Source: Aselliscus stoliczkanus
Lineage: Eukaryota; Chordata; Mammalia; Chiroptera; Hipposideridae
NCBI GenBank assembly: GCA_033961575.1
Contig: CM066732.1
Location: 107,758,687-107,822,686, forward strand
DNA length: 64,000 bases
Direction of reading: 5' to 3'
This document shows positions 25,448-38,376 of the stretch, in pieces (within the stretch, counting starts at the first letter, position 1; each line of letters begins with the position of its first letter). A model generated the notes under the pieces. It was not told the DNA's origin. It made no database searches and saw nothing but the letters and a program-made list of their open reading frames with translations. Made by a program: the position numbers and the translations under genes.

Positions 25448-25963
25448 CTGTATTTTGCCGTGTGTAATGCGCACCTTTTGCCCACATTTGTGAGGGAAAA
25501 ATATGGATGCACATTATACATGGGTAGTACTAATTCTGTTATCTATATAAATGTTTTTAAATCTTTTATTTATGCTTATGAGTTACAAGTGTAACTCTAG
25601 AAATCAATAATGATATCCATATGCAAAATAATACCCTGGAATACAATAATCAGTTTGGTTGAACTTATGAAGAATTTGCAATGACAAAGAGTTCTTGGCC
25701 TTCTATGACAGGGCATAAAATTTCTTGTAACTTGTATCTGTTTTTGTGTTTTGCAATTATTTGTTACACAAAATTTCTTGTACCATAATATGTTAAAGAA
25801 TAAATGCTAAAATTTCTTTATAATACAAAAAACAAGTACCTAAATGTAAACAAATAAAAATTTTAATTAAAAAATAAAAACAAAAGTTTTTCCCCTGAAA
25901 GTTTAGACATAAAATGTGGGTGCGTATTATACACGGGAGCGCATTGTACACAGCAAAATACGG
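25448..25963. mobile_element. TIR DNA transposon of unnamed family
   Basis: About 25-bp inverted ends: CTGTATTTTGCCGTGTGTAA at 25448 and, inverted, CCGTATTTTGCTGTGTACAA ending at 25963, each abutting TA. Subterminal GTGTATAATACGCACCC-like words occur on both sides. The 516-bp interior is AT-rich without a transposase. Confidence 0.7.
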
Positions 25964-28900
25964 TAACTTAAATTTCATGGACACAATTGAAGACATCTAG
26001 TAGGATAGAAATGTCAACCATGCTAAAAGCTACTCTCATGGTTAGTATTTGAAACACAGAATTGGCAAACACCCCCTCTTCTTTATCTAGTCTCTAATTT
26101 TAAAAATTGAAACTATAAAATGCAAATTCCTTACTAGGTAGTAATAATAATTTAACTGTATAAAATTACTTATCTATATTTTAGTTATTCATGAAATTGC
26201 AAACAATTTAAAATAGGGCATGTCCTTTTCTGTAGAAGTACTACACTGATAGTATATTACAATAATTAGAATTTACTGAATAAATTTAAATGAATAAAAC
26301 CTTCACAAAAAAATTAACAAAATGCACAAATGTCAATCATTTTGGCTTAATGAATATGTCATTCTCTCGAGTATTTAATTGTGAACAATAATATTCATAA
26401 GATGAAATAACATCAAGTGTACAGTACAACTTCACTACTGTAATGATTTTATACAAAAAATAATTTTAAGAATAACATATATAAAGTAGTAAAATACACA
26501 AAAATTAGTCTGATGAAACAAAAAGTAGATATTGGATTAATGAAGTTTTGAAATAAATTTGTAAATTACCATTGATTTTTATTTCTAAGCATTTAATAAT
26601 ATTAAACTCAAAACCTGAAAAACTGAAACACATTGGTCACAAAGTAGTTTAAAAATATTTTATAAAAGAATTTTCCTTTTCATCCTACTGTTGAAAAGGT
26701 TATCAAAGTGAGACGTTACATTTTTATAAAAGAAATATTATCATGCTAACCATTTTCACATAAAGCTATTCTAATAAATTGAAGCATGCAATAAATATTA
26801 TTGCATTTCAAGTGGGGAAATTGAGTCCTTGAAATGTCTCTGGAAAGGAGTTTGGTGACAGAGGTTTTTATTACTCTTCATGTTACTGGTTAAGAAACTG
26901 ATAAATGAGAACAAAGCAAGTCATTGAAATAACTAGCATTTAGAGGTCTATCATCCCAATCTTGTTTGGTCTTTATCTATACTGGTATTCTGTTTAAGGA
27001 ACGGAATTATAATAACCAGTAAAAACGTTTAGAAAAACAAATCTAAAAAAAAGTTAGAAAAGCACACAGTATAAAATTTCATTGAGTTATACATTCATCA
27101 CTAAAATGTACGTGCTATATTTTTATAACTAGAAAAGCATATTTTAAAATTAACGAATTATAATACACTATCACTACATCATTAACACTTTTGGAAAAGA
27201 AAAAAATGTTCTTACCTGTAACTCTTATTCATTAAAGATACCTGCTGAAATAGTCATCATTTGAGATATTCAATTGCTTGGTAGAAGACAGTGAAATTTG
27301 CTAAGCTCAAAGTTCTGAGCTAATGACCTGCCATTAGATAATCACACTTTTCACCTATGAATGTTGAATCATTTTTTTATAGAAAATCGTAGTACAGCAT
27401 TTAAAAAACACTATTTAGGATTTCAATGTAAAGAGGACAGGAGAATTGACTGTTGTTCAATTTCAACAACAAATCATTAGAAATTAAGATTGCAAATAAG
27501 TAATTTTTCTTCTGTAAATAAACCTGCTGAAATAGATCTTTCTGGTCTATTTCTCAAGGACAATTCTTTCCCTCTAAAGATTAAAATGAAATGAATGTTC
27601 CTATTTGCATTTTTCTGCAGGTGAAATGACCAATTCAAGGCAATATGTAAAATGAGTATTTTGGGTCAATTACATTGGTATGTTCTTTTGAAGTTTCATT
27701 CACACTATAAATATACCATGAGATGAAGGTAGGAACTTTAAGGGGGAAAATGTTCAAGATTCATTTCAACCAGGTCACATTCTTTTTTTTCCCAATAACA
27801 TTTGAAAGCCAAAAATTTCAATGGTGATTTTTAAAACATAATCTGCAATTTAAGAATACTTGTAAGCATACTAAAAAAGCTGGTAAGAGGTTGAACAAGC
27901 CGTTAGTCAAGTCAAAGTCAACCAGTTGTCAACACCGTCCACTTAAGACACTCATGATTAAATTTAAGATAGTAATCATCATACTAATAAACAATAGTAA
28001 AACATCTAGTGCACCATTTCTGATCATTTGTTCTGAGACACGTTAACGGATATTATATATGGAAGGGGTAACTGGGCTAAAAACATTTACCAGGTTCTAC
28101 GTATAACAGGCACTGTGCTAAGAGTTCCATCCAAAGTTAAGACACAGTCCATCCTTTCAAGAAGTTCACTGTCAAGGAAACATTGAAAAAAATGTTATGA
28201 AACAAAAGAAGTGTGAAGTGTTAGAAAAGAGACATCTATATGACTCAGTGGCTGTATAAAGGACTAAGTCACTATGAAGATGAAAGAGGCCAAAAAGCAC
28301 TGAAAATATATTGTGAGCTTAGTTTGCAGCAAGAGTTATGTAGCAATACAGGGAAAGGGGATTCAAAACAGAACAAACGCAAAGAAGTATAAAACAAGAT
28401 GCCAATGATATGAAACCCTGAGAGGTCTCATATGATTGGTATGTAGGGAACAGTTGGATTTGCAACTGAAGAGATAGCAAGGGACACTTCAGGAAAAATC
28501 CTGATTGCCATGCTAAAGTGTTTACGCTAAGAACTTTATTCTAAGGCTAATAGCAAAGTATAACCAGATTTGTGCATCAGAAAGAGAAAGGGCAGTATTA
28601 GAAGACAGGCTTGTCAAGAAGTCCAGCTAAGATATAAAAATTGCCTCAAGTAAAGCAGTAGCAGCATCATGGAGAAGAGGAAGTTCAGGCAGATGATAAA
28701 CAAGGTAAAATTAAGACAATTTAAGTACCAACTAGATAAATATAAATGAGGAGAGCAAATATGACCCTCAAATGTCTACACTGAGTGGCAAAAGAATTGT
28801 AATGCCATTAACCAAGATAGGGAATTCAAGGTGAGAAAAAATATATTTTGCAAGAAAAATGAATTCAGTTTTGGACATACTAGGTTGTGGTCCCTGTGGA

Positions 28901-29599
28901 ACATTCATATGGAAATATACCACTCAGACCTACTGTCTTCTATATCTCATCCTTAGGCACAATGCCAACCATCACTTCTATATAGATAACCCTAAAAATT
29001 ATCATCCAGAGCATGACGCTCCATTTTTATTACAATTTATTATTTTTCAGTCAAACAATTCAATCTAGAAATACCATAGTGTATTATGTTAGACTTCAGT
29101 CTTAAGAGAATATATTATCCAACTTATTCTCATCCTACAGATGAGAAAATATAAGGCCTAAAAATGGTAATATAATAAATCCATCAAGCAGCAGGACCAG
29201 GATTAAAAGTGACATATTTCAAATTTCCTCTGTAATTCCTCACAGCCAATTCTTCTCCTGTGAATCTAGCTCCCTAATAAGTCATGTCAGGAAAAGTGAA
29301 AAAGCTTAACTGATCTCTCTAGATGTTTCCACTCTAAAACATGTTGAGCATTATTGCCAAATCTTATTAATAGACCCATTTATGCCATTGTTTATTGAAA
29401 TATATTACCCATACATCATAGTAATACTGCTATAAGATTGGGAGGCTAGATTCTGGTCCCCATGCTGCAACTGTCTACCCTCCTGTGGAAACAGAGGGCC
29501 TTCACGTTGAAGCTCAGTCCCGTTCAGTTCCTCAGCCAATTATAAACAAAACAAGAAGTACATTTGGAATCACAAGTACAACCAGAGAAGGAATATAGT

Positions 29600-29815
29600 A
29601 CTTTTATTTAAGACAGACTGCCAGAATTTACATTGAGGCTCTCCTCTTAACAGCTATGTAACCTCTGGCAAATTACTTAACTGTACCTCTGTTACCTCAT
29701 TCACAAAATCGGGACAATAACAGTGCATACCAAATTAGTTTGTGAGAATTGACTTGATAAATGCAAAACACTTACAAGAGTGTCTGACACACGGTATGTG
29801 CTCAATAAATGCTAT
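29600..29815 (+). repeat. MIR, sense
   Basis: AACAGCTATGTAACCTCTGG, CTCATTCACAAAATCGGGAC, GGTATGTGCTCAATAAATGC: canonical MIR order. Confidence 0.8.
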
Positions 29816-30047
29816 CTATACATTGCCATGGATAGAGTTGGGAATTAATCTTATTGTCCATAATTTACCTTCAACATTTTGAGGGTTTTTTTTCCTGTCA
29901 TACTTCCCCCCACCCTCAAACACAATACATTGGATATTAAGTTTGATTGCTGGTCTACTTCTGTTAAGACCAGCCCTATTTGCTCTAGTATGAAATAATC
30001 TACCCATTTCTGAACACCTGGGTATGATTTAGTCAGCTCTACGTACT

Positions 30048-30780
30048 TTCGCTGTAAACATATTCACCATAGACATGTCTGCTGCAAGCATTTTCATCAC
30101 ATAACTAATTAGCCATAAGGCAATTTTGCAGTATAAAGAGAAAAATCAACTTATATTCATCAGGACTCATATAACCATTTCTTTTGAGGGGGATAAGAGG
30201 AGTCCGATTCTTCTTTCCCTTCATTTCTAAGATTGGGTGATAAATTTGATAAAGACAGCATTAAAGAACAAGCTGTTGTATCTAAATTAGCTAAAGAATC
30301 AGTAATTAATGCTCTCAAAGGCTGTTGTGAATCACTACTGCCTTTTATATTTGCCATAGCTTGGTAACCTTTTGGTTCTGACAGATGGGAAGGATGAGTT
30401 GATCACTGAAAAATTTGCGAACTGATATGTTATCCTTTTCTAGCTGAGATGCAATCCGGCTTGATACTCTCTTATTTTACACTTCCAGTAACTTTTATCA
30501 CTATATTTTCTATTATGTCGATATATATAGTTGTTATCCACTATTTTAAGACAGCCCTATCATTGACTCCTCACTATATCATTTTGAGGGCTAAGATTTA
30601 TATAATATAAAAATGGAAGTACTGAATCAATGGAGAAATGAAACCAGTCAACCAGCTGAAACCAAACAAACTGGCAATGAGTTATTTTATCTTTTTTATG
30701 GCAAAACTGCCTTAAAGCCAATTAGCTATGCAAAAATGCTTGAGTCAAACATGTCTATGGCAAAGATGTTTACAGCAAAA
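30048..30780. mobile_element. Element with ~100-bp imperfect inverted repeats
   Basis: The left arm (30048-30151, TTCGCTGTAAACATATTCAC...) is complementary to the right arm (30680-30780, which inverted reads TTTGCTGTAAACATCTTTGC...) over about 100 bp with scattered mismatches and small gaps. The interior is about 530 bp and has only a 65-codon minus-strand frame (30160-30357) of no known family. Confidence 0.65.
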
Positions 30781-31218
30781 ATAATAGATACAGGTTTGGT
30801 CACCTAAAGTCAAGAAAGACACAGCAAAAAAAAAATCATTATAGACAGAAGAAAGAACTAGTGAAGACAGAGGAAAGGAATCAAGAGAAACAAAAATGTG
30901 AAGCAAAAAGTAAGAGCATCAATGGAGGCAGAAGACTTTTTAAAAAATGGTTATAACCTCAGAACCACTAGAAGTTGGTACAGTTTGCCCTAAGTAAAGG
31001 ACTACACTAATTATTTATCTTTCCATTTCGCCGAGTCTCTCATGGTTCCCTGCTCACCAGATATCAAAGGCGGAAGTCCAAACTGCCAGAAATCACCATA
31101 TTTTGACACGCAGTTCCTACCTACTGATTTGCAATTACATATCAGGAGCAAATACATTGCATCCACTTTGCAAAGAAAACATGATTTATAGTCACTAAAG
31201 ATTTGGTTATATAGTATA

Positions 31219-31222
31219 ATAC

Positions 31223-31254
<32 letters not shown>

Positions 31255-31262
31255 TATATGTA
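31219..31262. repeat. (AT)n microsatellite
   Basis: AT/TA dinucleotide run with a CACACA interruption. Confidence 0.9.
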
Positions 31263-31679
31263 TATGGTGTTAGCAGTTTAACTGATTATGAAATCAGTTT
31301 ACTGTGTGGCCTTATGAAGATATGGATTAAGTGTCTATATTTCTGAATGCCTCATTCTGTAATTACCCTGGAGACATGAGCCATGTCTTATTTATATTTT
31401 CATTTCCAGCATTTGATACAGAGTCCTTCACACACAAGGTAAGGAATTAATGTTTGGTGTCAGTGAATATATGTAAAGGTTATCTATATTATACTATGAA
31501 AGAGCCATGTAGCTACTACTGGTGCTAAGTATAAAACCCAGTAGCGATTCTGAAATGTGAGAAAGGAACTCAGTTTCAAGGAAAGTAATTTTTTCATTTT
31601 CGTTTCTTACTAGTTTAGTTTCTTACTTTAAATTAGGGGGATTTGATAAAATACACATAAATTTTTATCTGTAAACACA

Positions 31680-31840
31680 TTTTACATCTCTTTTGACTCT
31701 TCAAACAATAGTACAAAGATTATTTTCAGCCTCATTTCACAGAAGAAGCTGAAGTAATTTGACAATAGAGTAAGTGAGAGCTGGATCTTGAACTCTGATA
31801 TCTTAACTTCAGTCAGTGCTCTTCTATTGTACTTTGAACA
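31680..31840 (-). repeat. MIR, antisense
   Basis: CCTCATTTCACAGAAGAAGC, GAGCTGGATCTTGAACTCTG, TCAGTGCTCTTCTATTGTAC. Confidence 0.6.
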
Positions 31841-32683
31841 AACTTAGAAATCACTGAGAGAACTAAATGAACTTTTAAAATCACTTTCAACTGTGGCTTT
31901 CAGGACATTTGATTCAATACATAAAATAGACAAATGGTTAAGTAGCCTAGTTTTACAAGCTCGAGTTACTATGGATTTAGTATACAGTTTTGTGCTCTGA
32001 AGATATGCTACAGGGAAATGTCTTAGTATTCTCAAATTTTTGTCAAGGAAACGAACCATGCAAAACTTAAAACTTTACTTCTATTCTAATTAATCTGTCC
32101 AGATATATACACTAAAGATAGAAAAAGAGGAAAAATAGAGATAAGGGAAAAATAGATAGAAAACAGCAATTCCATGACTGAGTTACAATCTCTCTAACAT
32201 CTGAGAAAAGCAGATTTAAATAAAAATCATTTCAAAGGTTTAATTATAAAAACAATTTTACTATTGTTACTAGCACAATTATACATTTTCATAAACTTAG
32301 TAGTATTGGATAAGTAGCCAAGATTATAGGAAATGAATGCCTGACAATAAAAAGTTTTCTTTAAAGAAGGGATTCTGTAACCTCAAAATGGAATGTTTTC
32401 CTCCTAAACAGAAATGACTATGTACTAGTTTTCAACAAGGTATTCATTCATAACCATTAGACAAGTGAGAATATACAATTCTGAAATTAGAGAATTGTAT
32501 GAGATGCAGTTAAAGCACTTGCAATAATATGCCATCTACCCAGCCATTTGGAGGAACATACTGCAAGACCTGTGAACTATGAGACAAAATTATAAATAAC
32601 CACAGTACAGATGGACTGTCACTAAAACTCTCAGTGATGAGAAGATTCCAGTGATATGTAGTTCCCAGGATGTCCTGCCAACA

Positions 32684-32797
32684 GAAGTAGCAGTAATAAT
32701 ATTAGTAACAGCACTAACAGCTGGAGCAGCAGCAGGAGCAACAGTAACAGCAGTAGCATTAGCAGCAGCAGCTGGAGCGGCCATGGCTAAAGCAGCA
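32684..32797. repeat. Imperfect trinucleotide tract
   Basis: About 110 bp of degenerate GCA/GTA/ACA triplets (GCAGTAGCATTAGCAGCAGC and similar). It leaves alanine/valine/threonine-rich open frames on both strands that are not genes. Confidence 0.85.
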
Positions 32798-32939
32798 TGC
32801 ATTTATTCAGTGACTACTTTTTGTCATGCCAGTGCTAAATGATTTTAATTCATTATTTGATTACATAATTTTAATTATTTAACTAAATAATGTTAGTTGT
32901 TTAAATTAATAATTTAACTAATTTAATTTCCATTATCTC

Positions 32940-33110
32940 TATTTCTTATAGCCACTCTGCAAAGATTTATTACAGATCTTACACTGGGGAGGAAGATGAG
33001 GCTTAGTAAGGTTAAGTCATTCTCTCAAGGCTATAGAGCTGGTTAGATATAAAACTAGAATTTAAACCTATGAATAGAACTACCTTATTTCAAAGCTGCA
33101 CTGTTTTCAT
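32940..33110 (-). repeat. MIR, antisense
   Basis: GATGAGGCTTAGTAAGGTTA, TCTCAAGGCTATAGAGCTGG, AAACTAGAATTTAAACC. Confidence 0.55.
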
Positions 33111-33659
33111 AATACTGTACCTCACAGTGGTATGGATAAAGATATTTCAGTGTGGAGGATTAAAAACAAGTAGGTTCCTATATTTCAGTAAATGATACAG
33201 AAATTGATATTCACAGTAGCCTCTCCAAGTTTGTAGATGAGAGTAAGCTCTTCCATATGGTTAAATACCAAAGTGACTACAGTGAGGCTGCAGAAAGTCT
33301 TCAAAATTGGGGGGGTTGGGCTGAAAGTCTTAGATGAACTACAGTGTGGTCAGTATAAGGCAGTATAATTTAGGAAAAAATACTATTAATACACTTATTA
33401 AAAAGTTATTAAAATGAACCTAGGAGAATTTGTAGACATTCCCTAAAAATATAGGTTTAGACACCAAAAATCTAATGGTATGACTAACATGTGCTTCAAC
33501 AATAATTCTAAAGAAAGATATACTGGGTTAATAAAAAGGAAGTTCACAGAAATGATCTTTGAAAATGATATGGGACAGTTAGAATGAAAAATAGACTAAA
33601 GATTGGGGTAATTCTATGTGAATACAAACCAGGCAGAAAAAAAATAATGAATATTAGTA

Positions 33660-33724
33660 ATATTATAGTAACAATAACTTTACATTTGTATAGTGCTTTC
33701 TATGTGTCAATCACTTTCCAAATA

Positions 33725-33767
<43 letters not shown>

Positions 33768-33950
33768 CATTTAATTCCCTCAACACTTTATTAGCAGGTA
33801 CTATTGTTATCTGTGTTTTACAAATGAGGAATGGGACACAGAAGTTTGGTAACCAATACAAAATCACACACATCTAGTAAACAGCAGGGTAGGAACTCCA
33901 AACTAGGCAATGAACTTCAGAGCTTATGCTTTTTAACCATGATACCACAC
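33660..33950 (-). repeat. MIR, antisense, with (CA)n expansion
   Basis: TAGTGCTTTCTATGTGTCAA and TTTTACAAATGAGGAATGGG flank an (AC)n run at about 33727-33763. The tail has TAGGAACTCCAAACTAGG and TTTTTAACCATGATACCAC. Confidence 0.75.
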
Positions 33951-34507
33951 TCTCCTTGTAAGGGTCTGAGAGGATTTAACGTGGAGCTGGGTATCATATC
34001 TCTTAATCTTAACACCGAGGAAGGCCACCTGATAATGTTTAAGCAGGAAGCAAAACATAAGAAACTCCTTAACAGACAATAAAAGGCCGGCAAAAGAAAT
34101 AGTCTCAAGGAAAGTAGGTAAGTGAATAGACAGATATAAGCATAAAGAGTTACAGAGAGAACCTAGAAATAATTATGAGAGATTCTTATGCTTCTTAGTA
34201 TGAAATCATGTAAAGCAACCATACCCTCTAACAAAAATATCCCTTGCTACGACAATCAGAGGCAGGATAAGTTAATAACTGGTCTGTCCCTATTATGTAT
34301 TTCTTAGATTTTACAAACATAATAATGAGGATATTTTTCTTGATAAAATTTCTAAAACCATAAAAATGAAACACTGCTAGAATGCAGTTATAAACTTCAG
34401 CGTACAAATGATTGATAAACATGAAGAAAATATCTAGGGGTCCATCTTATAATCAATACCCTACACAACTACTTTTGATTTCCCAATTCAGAAAATTCAA
34501 AGAATGA

Positions 34508-34770
34508 TTACTCTAGATCAGCATTCTACACACTATTTTATGGAGGTTAATGTTAAGCAGTTAATAAACATTGAAGGAAAAAAATTCAAGTATCAAATAA
34601 ACCTTCTCTTAGATAGTCACAGGCCCCCAAATCCCATATTAAAGAATCTATTTAACTTTAACTTGCATTTCCTAAATTTATTTGACCATGGAAACTTTTT
34701 CCCCCAGACAATGTATAAATTATGGACATTAGTTCTACAGTACAGAGTTTGGGAAACACTGACCTAGTTA
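34508..34770. mobile_element. Possible hAT-like scrap
   Basis: Short opposed words at the ends (CAGCATTCTACACAC and TTTGGGAAACACTG) suggest a MER-type element, but the interior is unrecognised. Confidence 0.3.
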
Positions 34771-35059
34771 CCTTCTTTTATAGAAATTTGAGAGAATTAC
34801 TTTTACAAGAATATATGTAGAGAGTTAAACGTGCTGAGGAATAATGTGAACAATTTACTTTTCTCAAGGTCAAAAAGAGTCCTTGTTTCTGCTACTGGAG
34901 ATAAGGCTATGTGGCATTCTGAATTCATCTTCTCAAAAAAACAAGCTATGACATGCAGGCAAAACCAATATTGAATAACGGAATCTCAGAACTCTAGAAC
35001 AAGTTAGCACTCATATTTACAAATAGGAACCAAGGGTCGAAGGACACCATCACTTACTT

Positions 35060-36375
35060 GGTTTTCCTCCCACATCACTGGCCATTGTTTTTCAGTTTTC
35101 TTTGCCAATTCCTCTCATCTCCCTAACCTTTTATTGTCAGATTCCCCAGAGCTCAGTTGGTGGACCTTGCCCTTTCTCTGTCTCCACTGTATCCCTTGGT
35201 GATCTCATACAGTCCCATGACTTTATTTTTATTGAATTTTTGTTTTGGGACAATTGTATATTCACATGCAGTTGTAAGAAATAATATACAGATTCCATGT
35301 ACCCTTTGTCCAGTTTCCCCCAATGATAACATCTTACAATATCATAATCAAAATACTGATAGTGATTCACTACACCAATCTTACTCAGATTTCCCCAGTT
35401 TTACTTGTATTCATTCCCATGACATTTTAAAATGTTAAATATTTATAGCCTAGAACACTGCCTAAACTCATACAGGTGAATGACAATGACATATCCACTT
35501 GGATATCTAATATCTAAAACATACCGCAAATCAAAGTTCTCATCTTTCCTCCCAAATCTATTCCTCCTAGTCTTTCCCACCTCAGTTAATATCAATGCCA
35601 TCTTTCCAGTTGCTCAGACAAATAACTGCGGAATCATTCTCAACACTTCCTTTCTCTCACACTTCACATCCAAATCATCAGCAAATTCAAAATATATCCA
35701 AAATAAAACCTCCTATTATCTACACTGCTAGTAGCTTAGCCTAAGTCTTTTCCCATGCCTACCTGGATTATTATAATAGCCCCCTAACTAATCTCTCTGA
35801 TTCTGCCCTGGGTCTTGCACAGTTTATCCTCAAGACAGCAGCTAGGGTAATATAAACACTTTTCTGTATTTAAGGTTTTTTGTTGATGGTGGTTTTTAAC
35901 TGAGTATAAAACACTCCTCTATTCAAAATCCTCTAACAACTTCTTATCTCAAAGTAAAACCCAAATGCCTTATGGCCCACACTACTTCGCAGGCCCCATC
36001 TTGTACCAGTCTCCCTCTTGCTCAGTCAATTACAGCCAAACCAGTCTCCTTGCAGTTACTTCTTCAGGTCTTTACTCTAAAATCATCTCTCAGTGTGGCC
36101 CTCCCTGACCACCAAATTTTAAATGGCAGCCTACAAACTCTCATCCCATATCCCTTTATCTCACTTCTTATCCCCCTTCCCCAACTTCGTTTTTCTCCAT
36201 AGTACTGACTACCAGCTAACGTACTATATCCTTTATTTACTTTTTTGTCTCTCTTTCACCACTAAAAAAATAAGCTTCATGAGGACAGAGGTTTCAGTCC
36301 ATTTTTCTAGCACCTAGAATAGTGCCAGGCACAAATTAGATGCTCAAGAAATATCCACAGAATAAATGAGGCCCA
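35060..36375 (+). mobile_element. LINE-2 3' region with an inserted older fragment
   Basis: Sense LINE-2: CCTTGGTGATCTCATACAGT, CTGGATTATTATAATAGCCC, TTCAGGTCTTTACTCTAAAA, CTTCATGAGGACAGAGG and a 3' end with TAGTGCCAGGCACAAATTAG and AATAAATGA. Between about 35226 and 35450 the LINE-2 text is interrupted by a different fragment (GGGACAATTGTATATTCACA ... CAGATTTCCCCAGTTTTACT), probably from an old LINE-1, after which LINE-2 resumes. Confidence 0.75.
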
Positions 36376-36968
36376 AAGAGGCGAGGCGTTTTAACAAAAT
36401 GAAAAAATAGGGTAAGAATCCATGTCTCCGTAATTTATAAGTCACATTTTCTAAAAACGGTGATGGACTCAAACTGACCCAATCTCACTTTGTATTCAGT
36501 GGTATCCAAAAGCTCACATGCATGAAATGGCATCTGATCAGTGAACAAACTCTTTAGAATAACTTGATCAGATTCAAGGTAAAATTTGAATTAGCACAAA
36601 ATTAAAATTCAACCAACAGTCTAAAGTCCTATGGAAGAACACAAAGCAGTACTCCTACAATGTTATATCAAGAACGCAGTATATGCCATTTTTGAACTAT
36701 AACCAAGGCAGAACAAATATCTGTAAATGATAAGTTTGACATAAGGGAGCTTATGTTAAAAATGGAAAAGATGTTACTGGGCAAAATTAAAAAATTTTTT
36801 AAACATTATGTGGAAAGAAGGTGAATGACAAAACTTTCCTAGAGACAGATCAAGAAATGAAGACTACTACGCCACCCAGTCCACCTACGAGCCACTTTCA
36901 GAGCTTTTGGAAAATCAGTAATGTACAGTAGAAATTAGTTCAGTTTAAAATTAATGGATTAATGGATT

Positions 36969-36994
36969 TAAAATAAAATAAAATAAAATAAAAT
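36969..36994. repeat. (AAAAT)n microsatellite
   Basis: Five AAAAT units between two copies of ATTAATGGATTTAA-like text. Confidence 0.9.
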
Positions 36995-38075
36995 TAATGG
37001 ATTTAATTTTTTTGATTATTAATTGCAAGGAACACATTACTTAATAAGCAGTCATCTAAACTGGCTTTGAATCCATTTCAAAGTAAAATAGTTCTAATTT
37101 TAGAGTAAAAAAACCACAACATTCAAAGTCTGCCTATCGTTAGGGCAACAAGATCACAAAAGGCATTTTGCTTGTCTTTAAAATTCAAGAAATCTGTTAA
37201 TTGGTAAATTAGTAAATAATTCCTGAGGCACTTAAACAATACAATTTTTAATTAAAAGAAAATAATAGCATCAGATCTACTGTTCAGTAGATCTATATGC
37301 AATGTAACTAAAATAAACAAATGTCAAATTGTTAAAATATACATGTATATGTGAAATATCTATCGATCTATCTATATATGTAGATAGATATACAGATATA
37401 GATGAAAGAAACAAGTACATTATTGGCCCCCATATTTTTTAATGTTACCTTTCCCAAGGGAACTACATCAATGGCAAAGTAGATACTATGTGTTAGCCAT
37501 ACAAATATGCAACTTTAAAACTTGCTTAAGGTCTACAAAAAAAGGTTTTGTTAATTCTTTTCTCCTTAGAATTCACAATTATTAAGATGTTATTAATAAT
37601 AATAATCCCAAAATAAGACAGAGAATATAATAATGTCTTATGGTCTGAACAACAGTTGAATTAAAAAGCTGTTAAATAGGCAGTTATAGAGAATCTGTAG
37701 AGAATTCTAGGGACTCTCTTGGAAGTCTTAAAACAAAGCAAACACTAAACAACAGTTTTAAAGAAAAGAATATAAAAATAGACATCATAAAATAAATAAA
37801 TTTGGAAAACATAAAACAAGTTCACAAAATTAAATTAATTTATTAAAATAAAAAATCTGAGAATTGGTATTGTCGAAAAACTATAGAATTCATATTGGGC
37901 AATATATTTTAAATGACAGTAAAAATAGCTGTAATTTTAGAACATAATTATAGAGACCTGTTGTTCCAAGGACATGAAAATAACCATGGTTTTCTAACAA
38001 CCAGAGCTTTTATATTCCTTGGACTGCATTCAGGCTAGAAGAAGATTAAATGGCAGCAGCCAAAATGATTAAACT

Positions 38076-38376
38076 TCAACTTGGATGTTGAAGCATTGAT
38101 TTAATGGGTTTTCTTAGCCAGAAGTGACCCACAAGAGCCAAAGTCCCCAGTGGAAATTTGTGCTTAATTTGGTGGGCTCTGAGACCATCTTTGGCTAAAT
38201 CAACATCATCCTTATGGGAGGCCAGCCATGAAGTAAGGGAACCTACAGCGGGTCCCACAGTCAAATTATTCACATTCCTTGGAAAGAGAGAACAGGCATC
38301 AGTTGTGTCCATCGAAGGGGGACACTGTCCAGGTGTATCCTGGACATTTTTTGAAATCTCTGGGCTGCTTCTGCAT
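38076..38376 (-). CDS. Possible alternative 3'-terminal exon of ZNF280D
   Basis: Begins at a good acceptor (pyrimidine tract TTTTTCAG|) 593 nt downstream of the 37-nt exon. In the phase delivered by that exon it stays open for 99 residues to a TGA at 38076: CRSSPEISKNVQDTPGQCPP... through WLASHKDDVDLAKDGL to SMLQHPS. No in-frame GT donor of quality is seen before the stop, so it behaves like a terminal exon. A TTTATT (AATAAA on the minus strand) lies near 37840. The canonical C-terminus does not include it. Whether it is a real isoform, an ancestral exon or chance is unknown; transcript evidence is needed. Confidence 0.45.

Noticed and set aside
32590..32842. Alanine-rich open frames on both strands
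   Set aside because: They arise from a degenerate trinucleotide tract; no splice context or conserved motif.
33727..33763. Regular short repeats that could suggest an array
   Set aside because: Plain (AC)n microsatellite inside a MIR; no spacers, and the genome is mammalian, so no CRISPR.
35102..36317. Cluster of plus-strand frames of 60-93 codons
   Set aside because: All lie in a degraded LINE-2 copy; no shared reading frame or start context.
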